From Thermotoga caldifontis AZM44c09 (GTDB lineage Bacteria; Thermotogota; Thermotogae; Thermotogales; DSM-5069), in contig NZ_AP014509.1 of assembly GCF_000828655.1 (NCBI RefSeq), positions 1,736,001-1,800,000 of the forward strand: a stretch of 64,000 bases of DNA, read 5' to 3'. This document shows positions 1 through 9,298 of this stretch, in pieces. The notes under the pieces were generated by a model. It saw only the letters and a list, made by a program, of their open reading frames with translations, had not been told where the DNA came from and ran no database searches. How positions within the stretch are numbered: position 1 is the first letter of the stretch; every line of letters begins with the position of its first letter. Position numbers and translations under genes: made by a program.

Positions 1-37
1 CAGGGGGTCCTGGGTTCGAGTCCCAGGCGGGTCACCA
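1..37 (+). tRNA. tRNA 3' fragment (cut by window edge), possibly tRNA-Lys
   Basis: The T arm (ctggg, loop ttcgagt, cccag), the 3' acceptor strand gcgggtc, discriminator A and an encoded CCA are visible. The anticodon lies outside the window. The 3' half resembles bacterial tRNA-Lys genes, but identity cannot be proven. It begins a cluster with the next two tRNAs, only 2 bases from the following tRNA. Confidence 0.85.
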
Positions 38-39
38 GG

Positions 40-127
40 GCGAGAGTGGCGGAACTGGCAGACGCGCTGGACTTAGAATCCAGTGGACGATGAGTCCGTG
101 TGGGTTCAAGTCCCACCTCTCGCACCA
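40..127 (+). tRNA. tRNA-Leu (anticodon UAG)
   Basis: An 88-base tRNA with a long variable arm, as expected for a class II tRNA. The acceptor strands gcgagag and ctctcgc pair fully. The anticodon loop cttagaa (72-78) sits on a 5-bp stem and gives anticodon TAG at 74-76. The 3' CCA is encoded. It decodes CUA and probably other CUN codons. Confidence 0.97.
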
Positions 128-131
128 GATT

Positions 132-206
132 GCGGGCGTAGCTCAGCGGTAGAGCGTCTGCTTGCCAAGCAGAAGGTCGCGGGTTCGAAACCCGTCGCCC
201 GCTCCA
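132..206 (+). tRNA. tRNA-Gly (anticodon GCC)
   Basis: The acceptor strands gcgggcg and cgcccgc pair. The anticodon loop ttgccaa (162-168) gives GCC at 164-166. The T arm carries gttcgaaa, the discriminator is U and CCA is encoded. It is the last gene of the cluster and is followed at once by a terminator. Confidence 0.97.
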
Positions 207-210
207 AATA

Positions 211-242
211 ATCCCCCTGCACTGCAGGGGGATTTCTTTCAT
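211..242 (+). terminator. Rho-independent terminator of the tRNA cluster
   Basis: An inverted repeat (atccccct / agggggat, with further pairing inside) is followed by the T-rich tail ttctttc. It starts 4 bases after the tRNA-Gly CCA end. Confidence 0.85.
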
Positions 243-338
243 TGTGCCTGAAACGATCCCGACCCGGACAAACCTGCGTTAAAATTTTCAGGACGGATCG
301 ATAGTCAAAACCAGACGCCCGTACGGGGGTAGAGAGTC

Positions 339-3125
339 TTGAACGTCATCAGAATAAAAGGTGCGCGCGTCCACAATCTGAAGAACATAGATGTTGAGAT
401 CCCAAAGAACACCATCACCGTGATCACAGGTGTTTCTGGCTCCGGTAAGTCGTCTCTCGCCATGGACACCATATACGCCGAAGGTCAGCGCAGATACTTA
501 GAATCTCTCTCCGCTTACGCTCGGCAATTCCTTGGAGAACTGAAGAAACCCGATGTGGACAGCATAGAGGGTCTCTCGCCGGCCATAGCGATCGACCAGA
601 AGAGTGCGTCACACAACCCGCGTTCCACCGTTGGCACCACAACGGAAGTGTACGACCATCTCAGAGTGTTGTTCGCCAAGATTGGGGAGCCCCACTGTCC
701 ATCCTGCGGGAGGCCGGTCGAAAAGAAGAGCATCGACGAGATCGTCAAGGACGTGTTCTCCAGGTTCCCCGTCTCCTCACGCATTTACGTTCTCTCACCT
801 ATCGCGATAGACAAGAAAGGAACGTTCAAAAAGGAACTCCAGAATCTCGCTTCCAAAGGTTTCGTTCGCGTTGAGATAGATGGTCAGATCTTCAGAATTG
901 AAGAGGTCGGAGAGCTCGATAAGAACAAACGGCACACGATCAAACTCGTAGTGGACAGACTGGTGCTGTCAGAAACCGAAAAGCACAGACTCGCGGACGA
1001 CATCGAAATCGCATTCAGAGAGAGCAACGGTTTTGTCGAGATCAGAAACGTCGATACCAATGAAAGTTTGCTTTTCAGCGAGCACATGATGTGTCCTGTC
1101 TGTGGCATCGGACTTCCTGAGATAAACCCCAAGCTCTTCTCTTTCAACAATCCTTACGGAGCGTGTCCAAACTGCCACGGCCTTGGGTACAACCTCCAGA
1201 TAGATCCTGCACTCGTTGTCGACGAGCATCTGAGCATAGAAGAAGGTGCGTTGCTTCCTTTCGGTCACAGTGAGTACTACATGCCCATCATCAGGAAGAT
1301 CGTGAAGATGTTCGGTGCCTCCACCGAAGTCCCATTCAAAGAATTGCCTGCGATCGTTCAGGAAGCACTCCTTTACGGTTATGGAGACTTCGAAGGCGCG
1401 GTCAATTTTCTGCAGCGACGCTACGAACAGACCGCGTCGGAGGACATAAAAGAGTGGATCGAAAAGAATTTCATCGTTCAGAAGGTTTGTCCCGTTTGCA
1501 ACGGTAAAAGACTCAAACCCGAGGCGCTCGCCGTCACCATAAGGGGCCTCAACATCATCGACGTGACGAACCTCACCATAGAGAAGGCTTACAAATTTTT
1601 CGAAGACCTCCAGGCCTCTCTTACGGAGAGGGAAAGCAAGATCGTTGGAGATCTTTTGACCGAGATAAAGAAAAGACTCCAGTTCATGCTCGACGTGGGA
1701 CTGGGTTATCTCACCCTCTCACGACCCGTGAACACTCTATCCGGTGGTGAAGCTCAGAGGATCAGGCTCGCCACGCAGATAGGTTCCGGTCTGACCGGTG
1801 TGACGTACGTTCTGGACGAGCCAACGATCGGGTTGCACCAGAGAGACAACATCAGACTCATCAACACACTCAAGAAATTGAAGGATCTGGGAAACACCGT
1901 GATCGTGGTCGAACACGACGAAGAGATCATAAGGAATGCGGACTACATAGTCGATCTTGGACCTTTCGGTGGCGAGCGTGGTGGCAAGGTCGTGTTCGCT
2001 GGCACGGTGCAGAGTCTGATCGAAAATCCAGATGGATCTCTGACGGGAGAGTATCTGGCCGGCATAAGGAAGATAGAATTTCCGAAGGTGCGCAGGAAAG
2101 GAAACGGTAAATTCCTGACGATCGTGGGTGCCAGACACAACAACCTGAAGAACATCACCGTCAGTTTTCCACTCGGCACTTTTATATGCGTCACGGGCGT
2201 ATCTGGTTCTGGGAAATCTTCCCTGATCATCGACACGCTCTATCCTGCGCTGATGAACGCCATCTACAGAACGAAGATGCCCGTTGGCGAGCATGACAGG
2301 ATAGAAGGCTTGGAGAACGTCGACAAGGTGATCGCCATAGACCAATCGCCCATAGGAAGAACGCCCCGGAGCAACCCCGCCACCTACACGAAGGTTTTTG
2401 ACGATATCAGAGAGCTGTTCGCGATGACGCCAGAGGCACGCGCAAAGGGTTACACCAAGAGCAGGTTCAGTTTCAACCTGAAAGGGGGCCGCTGTGAGGC
2501 CTGCCAAGGGCACGGACTCGTGAAAATAGAAATGCTGTTTTTGCCGGACGTTTACGTCGAGTGCGACGTGTGCAAGGGGAGACGCTACAACGAGGAGACC
2601 CTACAGGTCAGATACAGGGGAAAAAACATTCACGAAGTACTCGAAATGTCCGTCGAAGAAGCGCTGGAATTCTTCAAGAACGTTCCAACGATTTACAGAA
2701 CGCTGAGTTTACTCAACGAGGTTGGACTCGGTTACATCAAACTCGGTCAACCGGCCACGACGCTCTCGGGTGGGGAAGCCCAGAGGATAAAGCTCGCCTC
2801 GGAACTGCGGAAAGTTGCCACCGGAAAAACTATCTACATACTCGATGAACCCACGGTGGGTTTACACTTTGAAGATGTGAGGAAACTCATCGGTGTGCTG
2901 CACAGGCTCGTCGATAAAGGAAACACCGTCATAGTCATCGAACACAACCTGGACGTGATAAAGAACGCAGACTACATCATCGACCTCGGACCCGAAGGTG
3001 GAGATGAAGGAGGTTACGTGGTGGCGACTGGTACACCCGAAGAGGTGGCGAAAGTTGAACAGTCTCACACCGCGAGATTCTTGAGAGAAGTGCTGAACGA
3101 AAGTCCTAAGTTTGCACACAGGTGA
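339..3125 (+). CDS. uvrA: Excinuclease ABC subunit A
   Basis: UvrA is the damage-sensing ATPase of nucleotide excision repair. It forms a dimer, loads UvrB on damaged DNA and acts in the cytoplasm. The 928-residue length is normal for the family. Two ABC ATPase modules are visible: Walker A GVSGSGKS at residues 31-38 and again near 620-628, with LSGGEAQR signatures near 467 and 809. Zinc-binding cysteine pairs occur as CPSC, CPVC, CPNC and CEAC...CDVC. The start is a TTG preceded by a GGGGGT ribosome binding site. It begins a plus-strand group with the PHP-domain gene (12 bases on) and tsaB. No clear promoter was found in 243-338. Confidence 0.97.
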   Translation: MNVIRIKGARVHNLKNIDVEIPKNTITVITGVSGSGKSSLAMDTIYAEGQRRYLESLSAYARQFLGELKKPDVDSIEGLSPAIAIDQKSASHNPRSTVGTTTEVYDHLRVLFAKIGEPHCPSCGRPVEKKSIDEIVKDVFSRFPVSSRIYVLSPIAIDKKGTFKKELQNLASKGFVRVEIDGQIFRIEEVGELDKNKRHTIKLVVDRLVLSETEKHRLADDIEIAFRESNGFVEIRNVDTNESLLFSEHMMCPVCGIGLPEINPKLFSFNNPYGACPNCHGLGYNLQIDPALVVDEHLSIEEGALLPFGHSEYYMPIIRKIVKMFGASTEVPFKELPAIVQEALLYGYGDFEGAVNFLQRRYEQTASEDIKEWIEKNFIVQKVCPVCNGKRLKPEALAVTIRGLNIIDVTNLTIEKAYKFFEDLQASLTERESKIVGDLLTEIKKRLQFMLDVGLGYLTLSRPVNTLSGGEAQRIRLATQIGSGLTGVTYVLDEPTIGLHQRDNIRLINTLKKLKDLGNTVIVVEHDEEIIRNADYIVDLGPFGGERGGKVVFAGTVQSLIENPDGSLTGEYLAGIRKIEFPKVRRKGNGKFLTIVGARHNNLKNITVSFPLGTFICVTGVSGSGKSSLIIDTLYPALMNAIYRTKMPVGEHDRIEGLENVDKVIAIDQSPIGRTPRSNPATYTKVFDDIRELFAMTPEARAKGYTKSRFSFNLKGGRCEACQGHGLVKIEMLFLPDVYVECDVCKGRRYNEETLQVRYRGKNIHEVLEMSVEEALEFFKNVPTIYRTLSLLNEVGLGYIKLGQPATTLSGGEAQRIKLASELRKVATGKTIYILDEPTVGLHFEDVRKLIGVLHRLVDKGNTVIVIEHNLDVIKNADYIIDLGPEGGDEGGYVVATGTPEEVAKVEQSHTARFLREVLNESPKFAHR

Positions 3126-3137
3126 GGAGGGAACAGG

Positions 3138-4856
3138 ATGCGAAAATTCCTTCTCGTCTTAGTACTTCTTCTTTTCAGCACGAGTTTTTGCTACCAATTT
3201 TATTTTGCCAACCTGCACGCGCACACCGCTTACTCGGACGGTGTTGGAACACCCGAGGAAGCCTTCGAACACGCGCGTAGATATGTTCACGTGCAGGCAA
3301 TAACGGACCATGCAGAGTATTTCGGTCAGAAGATCGACGGTCAGGACAAACTCCTGTTGACAAAAGCCGCCGCAAAGAGGGCAACAACCAAGGATTTCGT
3401 TGCACTCTGGGGTTTCGAATGGACCGGGGGAGTCGGTCACATCAACGTGTATTGCACCGATGAATGGATCGACAGAACCAGAAGTTTAAAGGAGCTGTAC
3501 GAATGGATCGTGAAAAAAAGGGTGCTCGCACAGTTCAACCATCCCATCGCGACGTTCGGCACGTTCTACGATTTCGAATACGATCCAAAGGCCGACGAGT
3601 TCATCAACCTGATCGAGGTTGGCAACGGTAGCTGGCGTGGGAGGATCATCAGCGACGAGATGTTCTCCAACTACGTCTTGGCGTTGAAGAAAGGCTGGCA
3701 CCTCGGTGCAACCGCTGGTCAGGACAACCACAAAGGTGGCTGGGGTTCAGCGAACGATGCCCGCACGGTGATCCTCGCAGATGAACTGGGCCTGGAATCG
3801 ATCCTGACTGCGCTCATGGAAAGACGTACTTATGCGAGTGAAGATAAAAGCGCAAAACTCTGGTTCTCGTGTGGCCAATCGGTCATGGGATCGATCGTCG
3901 AGACGAGCGAGGCTGTTTCGTTTGAAATCTGCTACGAGGACGATGAACCACTGGAAAGACTCTATTTGATCTCAGAGAGCGGAACAGTCACAGAGTGGAC
4001 AGTGAACAGCAATCACTTTGAGGCAATCGTGGATGTGACTCCACCCGATGCAAACGAGTGGTACTTTCTCTACGCTGTACAGAAAGACGGTGACAGGATC
4101 GTCTCGTCACCGATCTGGGTGAGGGCGTCCAAGATATATCCTGTGAACGTGCGATTTTCTTCTTCGCCAAGGACGTTGAATCTCTCTTTCGACCTGGTGA
4201 ACTTCTCGGATGCAGCTTCAAATGTGGAGGTAAAGATCGTGGTGGCTGACCGAACGGAAGAGCTGAGAGTTTTTTTGCAGCCCAAAACTAAAGTTGTTGT
4301 GAACAGATCTTACACCGACCTGACACCAGGTTCGGCAGAAATACGCATTGAACTGGCAGGATTGATCGGCTGGAAAGGGCGTGCCGAAGTACTCAGAGAT
4401 TCCATCCTCCTCGATGTGAGCCACGAGAACGGCGAATCCAGACTCACAGGATGGTTGAACGAAGCTTGCAAACGTTTCGGAATCGTGGTGGAGAAAAACA
4501 CAACTTATTTCAAAAAGGTCCCAAAGAATCGTCTCATCGTCCTGCCGTTGCCGAAGAAGGAAAGTTTTCCAGAGACCAGACAGTTGAACGATTTCGAAAT
4601 CGAGAACATCCTGCGGCACCTCGAAGCAGGTGGAAGAGTGGTGTTGATCTCGTACGATGGGGCCGTTGTTGACGAAAGCTTTGTAAAACTCGTGAAAGCT
4701 ATCGATCCAGATCTGAACCTATCACAAACCGAGGATCGTATCTTTTTGGAGGTGCGCGGAAAAGAGATGAACTATTACGTTTCAGACGGTTTCATCTTCG
4801 CGAAGGTGAACAGTCTGCAAGACGCGATCGAACTGCTGGAGGAATTACTGAGATGA
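3138..4856 (+). CDS. Secreted PHP-domain (CehA/McbA-like) metallohydrolase
   Basis: A 572-residue protein. The N-terminal stretch (residues 1-18, basic then hydrophobic) looks like a signal peptide, so export is likely. Residues 24-34 contain the PHP metal motif H27-A-H29 with D34, followed by AITDHAEY, NHP and a GQDNH motif near 195, all typical of PHP phosphoesterase-like enzymes of the CehA/McbA group. The C-terminal half (about 260-572) looks β-rich and carries no motif I recognise. The substrate is unknown; a phosphate ester or phosphonate-like compound is only a guess from the fold. The stop overlaps the tsaB start by 4 bases (ATGA), so the two are translationally coupled. Confidence 0.8.
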   Translation: MRKFLLVLVLLLFSTSFCYQFYFANLHAHTAYSDGVGTPEEAFEHARRYVHVQAITDHAEYFGQKIDGQDKLLLTKAAAKRATTKDFVALWGFEWTGGVGHINVYCTDEWIDRTRSLKELYEWIVKKRVLAQFNHPIATFGTFYDFEYDPKADEFINLIEVGNGSWRGRIISDEMFSNYVLALKKGWHLGATAGQDNHKGGWGSANDARTVILADELGLESILTALMERRTYASEDKSAKLWFSCGQSVMGSIVETSEAVSFEICYEDDEPLERLYLISESGTVTEWTVNSNHFEAIVDVTPPDANEWYFLYAVQKDGDRIVSSPIWVRASKIYPVNVRFSSSPRTLNLSFDLVNFSDAASNVEVKIVVADRTEELRVFLQPKTKVVVNRSYTDLTPGSAEIRIELAGLIGWKGRAEVLRDSILLDVSHENGESRLTGWLNEACKRFGIVVEKNTTYFKKVPKNRLIVLPLPKKESFPETRQLNDFEIENILRHLEAGGRVVLISYDGAVVDESFVKLVKAIDPDLNLSQTEDRIFLEVRGKEMNYYVSDGFIFAKVNSLQDAIELLEELLR

Positions 4857-5515
4857 AAATATTCGCGATCGATACGTCCAGTGAACAGATCTGTTTGGCC
4901 TACACCGATGGGAGGAACACCTACTCCGCCTCCTACGTCGGTGAGCAGAGGCACCTGGTCAAATTGGCTCCACTGGTAGAAGACTTTTCAAGGCTTGCCG
5001 GGATTCATTTCGAAGAACTCGACGCGCTCGCATGCGGTGTGGGACCTGGAAGCCTGACAGCACTCAGGATAGGCATCGCCACCGTTCAGGCCATCGCGTG
5101 CGCTCACGCTAAGCCCGTCATCCCCGTTGTTTCATCGAAAGTCATGGCCATGAACTTTCTTTTTCATGAAGGGCACGTCGTGGTGGTCAAACACGCGCGC
5201 GAGCATTTCGTCTATTTCTCGTGCTATCAGAAGTCCGAAGAGGTCCTATCCCCCAAGGTGCTCAGCTTTCAGGAAGCGTTCGAGCTTGCCCAGGGACTGA
5301 GGAATCCCATATTCGCTGGCGATGCCAAGCAGTTCTTTCAGCGCTACGGACGGATCAGTCCGGACGAGCTGGAAATGTTGAGGGGAGAACTGTTGATCCG
5401 AGAAGCGATGGAAAACCAAAAGCGTGGCGTGGTAGTCGAACCACACCGGGTTGAACCTCTGTACCTGCAAAAATCTATCGCCGAGATGAACCTTGAAAAG
5501 CGTCTGGGGGTTTAG
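4853..5515 (+). CDS. tsaB: tRNA threonylcarbamoyladenosine (t6A) biosynthesis protein TsaB
   Basis: TsaB is the scaffold partner of TsaD in making t6A37 on ANN-decoding tRNAs. The N-terminus MKIFAIDTSSEQICLA is the ASKHA-fold phosphate-1 strand of the family, and ACGVGPGSLTALRIGIAT (about residues 60-78) is the characteristic glycine-rich motif. Length (220 residues) is normal. The last 4 bases overlap the 3' end of the converging lon-like gene, so the two stop codons interlock and there is no room for a terminator between them. Confidence 0.93.
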   Translation: MKIFAIDTSSEQICLAYTDGRNTYSASYVGEQRHLVKLAPLVEDFSRLAGIHFEELDALACGVGPGSLTALRIGIATVQAIACAHAKPVIPVVSSKVMAMNFLFHEGHVVVVKHAREHFVYFSCYQKSEEVLSPKVLSFQEAFELAQGLRNPIFAGDAKQFFQRYGRISPDELEMLRGELLIREAMENQKRGVVVEPHRVEPLYLQKSIAEMNLEKRLGV

Positions 5516-7878
5516 GGATTCTTCTTTCGCTTCTTAGCTCCCTTTCTTTTCTCGATCTTTCCAGCTTTTTTGAGCGCCTGGACCACCAGGTAGTTGACCG
5601 ACCCTTTCTCGAAGTTTCCATCTTTTGTCACTCGGCCAGCTTTCTTACCAGTGAGTAGCTCGATGGCTTCGTCTATGTGTTCTATGGTCCAGATGTGGAA
5701 CTCTCCTTTCTTGATACTCTCCAGAACTTCGTCCTTCAGCAGGAGGTTCTTCAAGTTGGCCTTCGGTATCACCACGCCCTGGGTCCCGGTGAGACCCTGA
5801 AGTTTGCAGGCCCTGTAAAAGCCTTCAACTTTTTCAGTGACACCGCCCACGGGCTGGACTTCTCCGTGCTGGTTCATCGAACCCGTGACGGCTATGTCCT
5901 GCCTCAACGGCACATTGGTGATGGCAGAGATCAGGGCGAGCACCTCGGCCACCGAAGCACTGTCACCTTCGACAACGCTGTAGACCTGTTCGAAGCTCAG
6001 CGTCGCAGTGAGACCCAGCCGAACGTGTCTCGAGTACCTTTCCCTGAAGAAACCCTCGATCGTCAGTACCGCCTTGTTGTGTATGTTGCCACTCAGATCG
6101 ACCTCTCTCTGGATGTCTATCAGTCCACCCTCTCCCAAGTGAACCTTCGCCGTTATCTTGACAGGCACACCGAAGGAATGATCCTTCAGATCTATCACTG
6201 TCAGACCGTTGATTTGTCCCACACGACTGCCTCTGGTTTCTATCATCAGGTCCCGCGATTTGATGTGCTCATCGTACTTGGTCTGGAGGAGATTCACTCT
6301 CTCTTCTCGTCGCTTTATCGCTTCGTCCACGTCCCATTTCCTCACCGTGTTCGATCCGTTTTTCATCGCGATGTTGCACGCTTCCCTCACGAGACTGCTT
6401 ATCTCACCGAGCCTCATGGAAAGCTTTCCTCTATCACCCGCGATCCGTGAGGAATACCACATGATCTTTTCAACGGCTTGTCTTTCGAGGTGTGGCACGT
6501 TGAGCCTGCAACAGGTTGAGGAAATGAACCCGAGATATTTCTGTATGCTCTCCCTGTTCAGTTCCATCTCCCAGTCGAACTCACTCTTTATTCGAAAGAG
6601 CTTTTCGGCGTCCTCGTCGTACAGCTGAAGCAGATAATAGAGTCTCGGTGAACTGATCAGAAAGACTTTTACGTTGAGCGGTATCGGTTGCGGCTTGAGG
6701 GAGACAATACTCGAAAGGCCCAGCGCTGTTTCCAGATTTTCAATGATTATCTGCTCGGTCATCAAACACCTCTTCACGTACTCCCACGCGTACGGATATC
6801 TCAGTACGTTCTCCGCCTCCAGTATGAGGAATCCTCCGTTGGCGCGGTGAAAGGCTCCCGCTTTGATCATCGTGAAGTCTGTAAAGAGCATCCCACCTTT
6901 GCTGTAGTATTCGACCTTACCAGCCAGGTTCGCGTAAGTCGGATTTCGTTCGAACACAACGGGCGCCCCAACAACGGCGGAGTTGTCGACGATGAGGTTC
7001 ACCGAGTACCTTTTCTTGAAAGCGTTGCGCACCTCATCTTCTCCGCTTCGGAGCTGTGCGAGGTTCTCGAGTATATCGTTCTGAACGTTCGAAAGGTAAC
7101 GTACGATGTGTGGATTCGATTCGTACTGGTTCTTCAGTTCTTCGAACATGGTCCCGATGGTGAAAAGAGCGGCATCTTTATCCAGGGCCATGAGTTTTTC
7201 CCTGTATTCTCTATCCAGTCTCCGTGATTTGTAAAGCGTTCCTTCCACAATGAGTTTCAACTTTCTGCCGTTCTCGTTGAATGTTTGTCTCACTTCCTCT
7301 GGCAGCGTTTCGAACGCCTCCGGTGTGATCGGTTTTCCATCATGAACAGGTATCGTCACAACTCCCGTCGGTGTCAACTGGACGGCAAAGCCGAGTTCTG
7401 CGGCTTTCTGCTTCAGCTCTTCCCAGAGCTGCGTTTTTTTCTGCAAGTATTCGTCTTCCAGTTCCGATTTCCTCCTCGCATATTCGTCACTCTCGAATAT
7501 TTTTTCGAGTGCTTCCATAACCTCATCCGCGAGCTGTTGCATGTCCTGTTTGAATATCTTCCCCCTGCCTGGTTCGAGCGAGATCGCTTCAGGCTCCGCC
7601 GGGTTCGAGAAGTTGTAAACGTACACCCAATCTTTCGGGGTTGGCAAATTCGCAGCGACCTGTCTCAAATACGAGTTGACGAAACTTCTCCTGCCGGTAC
7701 CTGGCAGTCCCACAACGAACACGTTGAAACCCTTTTCTCTTATTTCAAGCGCTTGTTCGATCGCCCTGCGGGCCCTGTCCTGTCCTATGAAGCCGTGTGC
7801 CGGTTCTATCTCTTCAGTTGTTCTGAACCTTGGCATGTGGTCAATTCTGTAAAGCAAATCCCGATAGCTCACTTCCAC
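5512..7878 (-). CDS. Lon-like ATP-dependent protease (LonB/LonC type)
   Basis: A 788-residue protein with an AAA+ module (Walker A GLPGTGRR near residues 57-64, from the region VVGLPGTGRRSF) and a C-terminal Lon-type peptidase domain. The catalytic serine is probably S640 in EGDSAS and the lysine K683 in GGVTEK. The 43-residue spacing matches the Ser-Lys dyad spacing of classical Lon. The N-terminal LAN domain of LonA is absent and a helical insertion follows Walker A, as in bacterial Lon-related proteases of the YcbZ type. The C-terminus is very basic (KRKGAKKRKKNP). The start is GTG with a GGGTGGGAT upstream, 14 bases after the fmdB-like gene, so the two are probably one operon. Confidence 0.88.
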   Translation of the reverse strand: MEVSYRDLLYRIDHMPRFRTTEEIEPAHGFIGQDRARRAIEQALEIREKGFNVFVVGLPGTGRRSFVNSYLRQVAANLPTPKDWVYVYNFSNPAEPEAISLEPGRGKIFKQDMQQLADEVMEALEKIFESDEYARRKSELEDEYLQKKTQLWEELKQKAAELGFAVQLTPTGVVTIPVHDGKPITPEAFETLPEEVRQTFNENGRKLKLIVEGTLYKSRRLDREYREKLMALDKDAALFTIGTMFEELKNQYESNPHIVRYLSNVQNDILENLAQLRSGEDEVRNAFKKRYSVNLIVDNSAVVGAPVVFERNPTYANLAGKVEYYSKGGMLFTDFTMIKAGAFHRANGGFLILEAENVLRYPYAWEYVKRCLMTEQIIIENLETALGLSSIVSLKPQPIPLNVKVFLISSPRLYYLLQLYDEDAEKLFRIKSEFDWEMELNRESIQKYLGFISSTCCRLNVPHLERQAVEKIMWYSSRIAGDRGKLSMRLGEISSLVREACNIAMKNGSNTVRKWDVDEAIKRREERVNLLQTKYDEHIKSRDLMIETRGSRVGQINGLTVIDLKDHSFGVPVKITAKVHLGEGGLIDIQREVDLSGNIHNKAVLTIEGFFRERYSRHVRLGLTATLSFEQVYSVVEGDSASVAEVLALISAITNVPLRQDIAVTGSMNQHGEVQPVGGVTEKVEGFYRACKLQGLTGTQGVVIPKANLKNLLLKDEVLESIKKGEFHIWTIEHIDEAIELLTGKKAGRVTKDGNFEKGSVNYLVVQALKKAGKIEKRKGAKKRKKNP

Positions 7879-7892
7879 ACGCTATCCCACCC

Positions 7893-8093
7893 TCAGGAAC
7901 GTGAAGTGCAGGAAGAACAACTGGAACAACTACCATTACCGCAAGAACTACCAGTGTTTTTCAATTGCACACGTGGTATCTGTTTTTGCATCCCAGCTCC
8001 GCACTTTGGACACTGGGGGGCTTTATCGTTCATTCTCATCAGCAAAACCTGTTCCTCTCCACAGTTCGGACAAACGTATCTGTAGAGCGGCAT
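7893..8093 (-). CDS. FmdB-family zinc-ribbon protein
   Basis: A 66-residue protein starting MPLYRYVCPNCGEEQ, the FmdB/CxxC zinc-ribbon signature: C8-x2-C11 and a second CxxC (CPKC) bind zinc. FmdB-like proteins are small putative regulatory or assembly factors and the exact role is not known. The tail is unusual, with repeated CxxC/CxxxxC (SSCGNGSCSSCSSC) that could bind further metal. The start ATG has the ribosome binding site GGAGGTG seven bases upstream. It is immediately upstream of the Lon-like protease gene. Confidence 0.85.
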   Translation of the reverse strand: MPLYRYVCPNCGEEQVLLMRMNDKAPQCPKCGAGMQKQIPRVQLKNTGSSCGNGSCSSCSSCTSRS

Positions 8094-8117
8094 TCATTCG
8101 CACCTCCAACTGAAGTA

Positions 8118-8147
8118 TAAAACGAAAAGGGCGCCTTCGGGCGCCCC
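8118..8147 (-). terminator. Rho-independent terminator after the FMN-binding protein gene
   Basis: On the minus strand gggcgcc pairs with ggcgccc around a 4-base loop (8129-8146), followed by CTTTTCGTTTTAT. It lies between the FMN-binding gene and the fmdB-like gene. Confidence 0.8.
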
Positions 8148-8166
8148 AGCAAGAATTTCTCTTTTT

Positions 8167-8922
8167 TTATTGACGCGCTCTGGCCCATTCCAGTGCTCTT
8201 TGAATCGCCTGGATGAACTTGTTCGAACTTGAAGTCGCCCCGGTGTACACATCGACCTGGTACGTCTGTTTCTCAACGACGGCTTTCGCTATGGTCTTCT
8301 TGGCTTCATGGAACTCGGGCCACGGATAGTCGGAGCCTTTGAATACCCACACCGTTCTCCCTGCAGCATCGGTGACCACTTGTCCGTCCTTCACGGAAGG
8401 CGTGGTTTCCTCGAGCTCGACCTTGACGATCTTATCATTCTCGATCGTGACCCAGGCCACCGCATGACCCCTGGCGGTGAAGTCAGAAACACCCATGAAG
8501 GTGCCGTTGAGATACTTCGTCTCGCTCGGTTCAACCTTAGCCTTCTCCAGAGCGAACTTCACCGCCTCCATCACTTTCTTTGAAGTGCCCGTCGCACCGG
8601 TGAACACATCCACCTGGTAACTGTTCGCTTCAACGATCCGTTTTGCCAAAGTTTCGTGGGCTTCCTTCAGAACTGGGAAGTACTGCCCGTAGACTTCGTA
8701 GAGTTTTTCGACACCAAAGCCATCGAACTCTTTGATCCTGACATCTTTGATCTTGTCGTTTTCCAGAACCACCGTCACCATGACGTACCCGTACCTGTCA
8801 GCCTGGGAAACCGCCACGAACGTTCCATCCCTGTAAGTTCTGGTGGAACTGTTTCCATACATGAAAACGATCAGCGAGAGGGATAACACAGTGATGAGTG
8901 CAGATGAAATCAGCCTCCGCAA
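8167..8922 (-). CDS. Secreted protein with two FMN-binding domains (covalent flavoprotein)
   Basis: About 251 residues: a basic/hydrophobic N-terminus (signal peptide or single membrane anchor, about residues 1-22), then two tandem FMN-binding domains of the NqrC/RnfG-like family (PF04205 type). Each ends with a flavinylation motif, VDVFTGATGTS in the first and VDVYTGATSSS in the second. In this family FMN is attached through a phosphoester to the motif threonine by ApbE, so this protein probably carries two flavins outside the cytoplasm and passes electrons. No ApbE or membrane redox partner is encoded in the window. I chose the TTG start because AAAGGAG lies 8 bases upstream; an earlier GTG abuts that site. 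Confidence 0.85.
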   Translation of the reverse strand: MRRLISSALITVLSLSLIVFMYGNSSTRTYRDGTFVAVSQADRYGYVMVTVVLENDKIKDVRIKEFDGFGVEKLYEVYGQYFPVLKEAHETLAKRIVEANSYQVDVFTGATGTSKKVMEAVKFALEKAKVEPSETKYLNGTFMGVSDFTARGHAVAWVTIENDKIVKVELEETTPSVKDGQVVTDAAGRTVWVFKGSDYPWPEFHEAKKTIAKAVVEKQTYQVDVYTGATSSSNKFIQAIQRALEWARARQ

Positions 8923-8968
8923 CGGACTCACTCCTTTCGAACAGATTCACACCCTGTTTCCGCTTTTA

Positions 8969-8996
8969 ATTTTACCATAATATCTTGCCGCTGCAA
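8969..8996 (-). promoter_or_regulatory. Probable promoter of the FMN-binding protein gene
   Basis: Minus-strand TTGCAG (8996-8991), a 16-base spacer and TAAAAT (8974-8969) match a housekeeping-type promoter about 47 bases upstream of the start codon. Confidence 0.55.
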
Positions 8997-9213
8997 AGCA
9001 TGAATCAGAAAAGTAACAACGTAGAAAAATAAGATCACACCACGGCATTATCTTCTTCGAGCGTCATTGAAACTTCAGCTCCTTCCAGCTTTCGGCACGA
9101 CAGGGTTGCTCGTTGTCCAGCCCGATCATCGAATTTTTAACACTTTCATTCACATATCTTCAATTTTCGATGGCAACGCGATGAAGGCTGAAACGTAAAA
9201 TAGCTTTGGAGAA
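8997..9213. other. Intergenic region without a recognised gene
   Basis: This AT-richer stretch separates the divergent FMN-binding and mgtE transcription units. I see no ORF with a ribosome binding site, no rRNA or tRNA, and no match to the M-box (ykoK) magnesium riboswitch consensus. A TAAAAT at 9196-9201 could be a -10 element for mgtE but has no convincing -35 partner. Confidence 0.5.
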
Positions 9214-9238
9214 CACCTATACCAGGAGGTGAAAGGCC

Positions 9239-9277
9239 TTGGAAGGTACCAGTACTTCTCTGAGTTTGCCGCCATAA
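9239..9277 (+). CDS. Putative 12-codon leader peptide upstream of mgtE
   Basis: A TTG start is preceded at optimal distance (7 bases) by a perfect AGGAGGTG (9224-9231). The ORF reads MEGTSTSLSLPP and then TAA, ending 8 bases before the mgtE ribosome binding site. The 11-base string caggaggtgaa occurs both before this ORF (9223-9233) and before mgtE (9285-9295). CACCT at 9214-9218 can pair with AGGTG of either site. Magnesium transporter genes in enterobacteria have short leader ORFs with proline codons (mgtL), so a regulatory role is plausible but unproven. Confidence 0.5.
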   Translation: MEGTSTSLSLPP

Positions 9278-9298
9278 ACTGCATCAGGAGGTGAACCG

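Noticed and set aside
1737-2513. A 258-codon minus-strand frame within uvrA
   Set aside because: It mirrors the conserved ATPase region of uvrA and has no start signal or family similarity.
5594-8085. Long plus-strand reading frames opposite the lon-like gene (up to 266 codons)
   Set aside because: They are antisense shadows of a conserved protease, lack ribosome binding sites and encode no recognisable family.
8932-9298. M-box (ykoK) magnesium riboswitch upstream of mgtE
   Set aside because: The conserved M-box loops and helices are not recognisable; the region is better described by a short ORF and paired ribosome binding sites.
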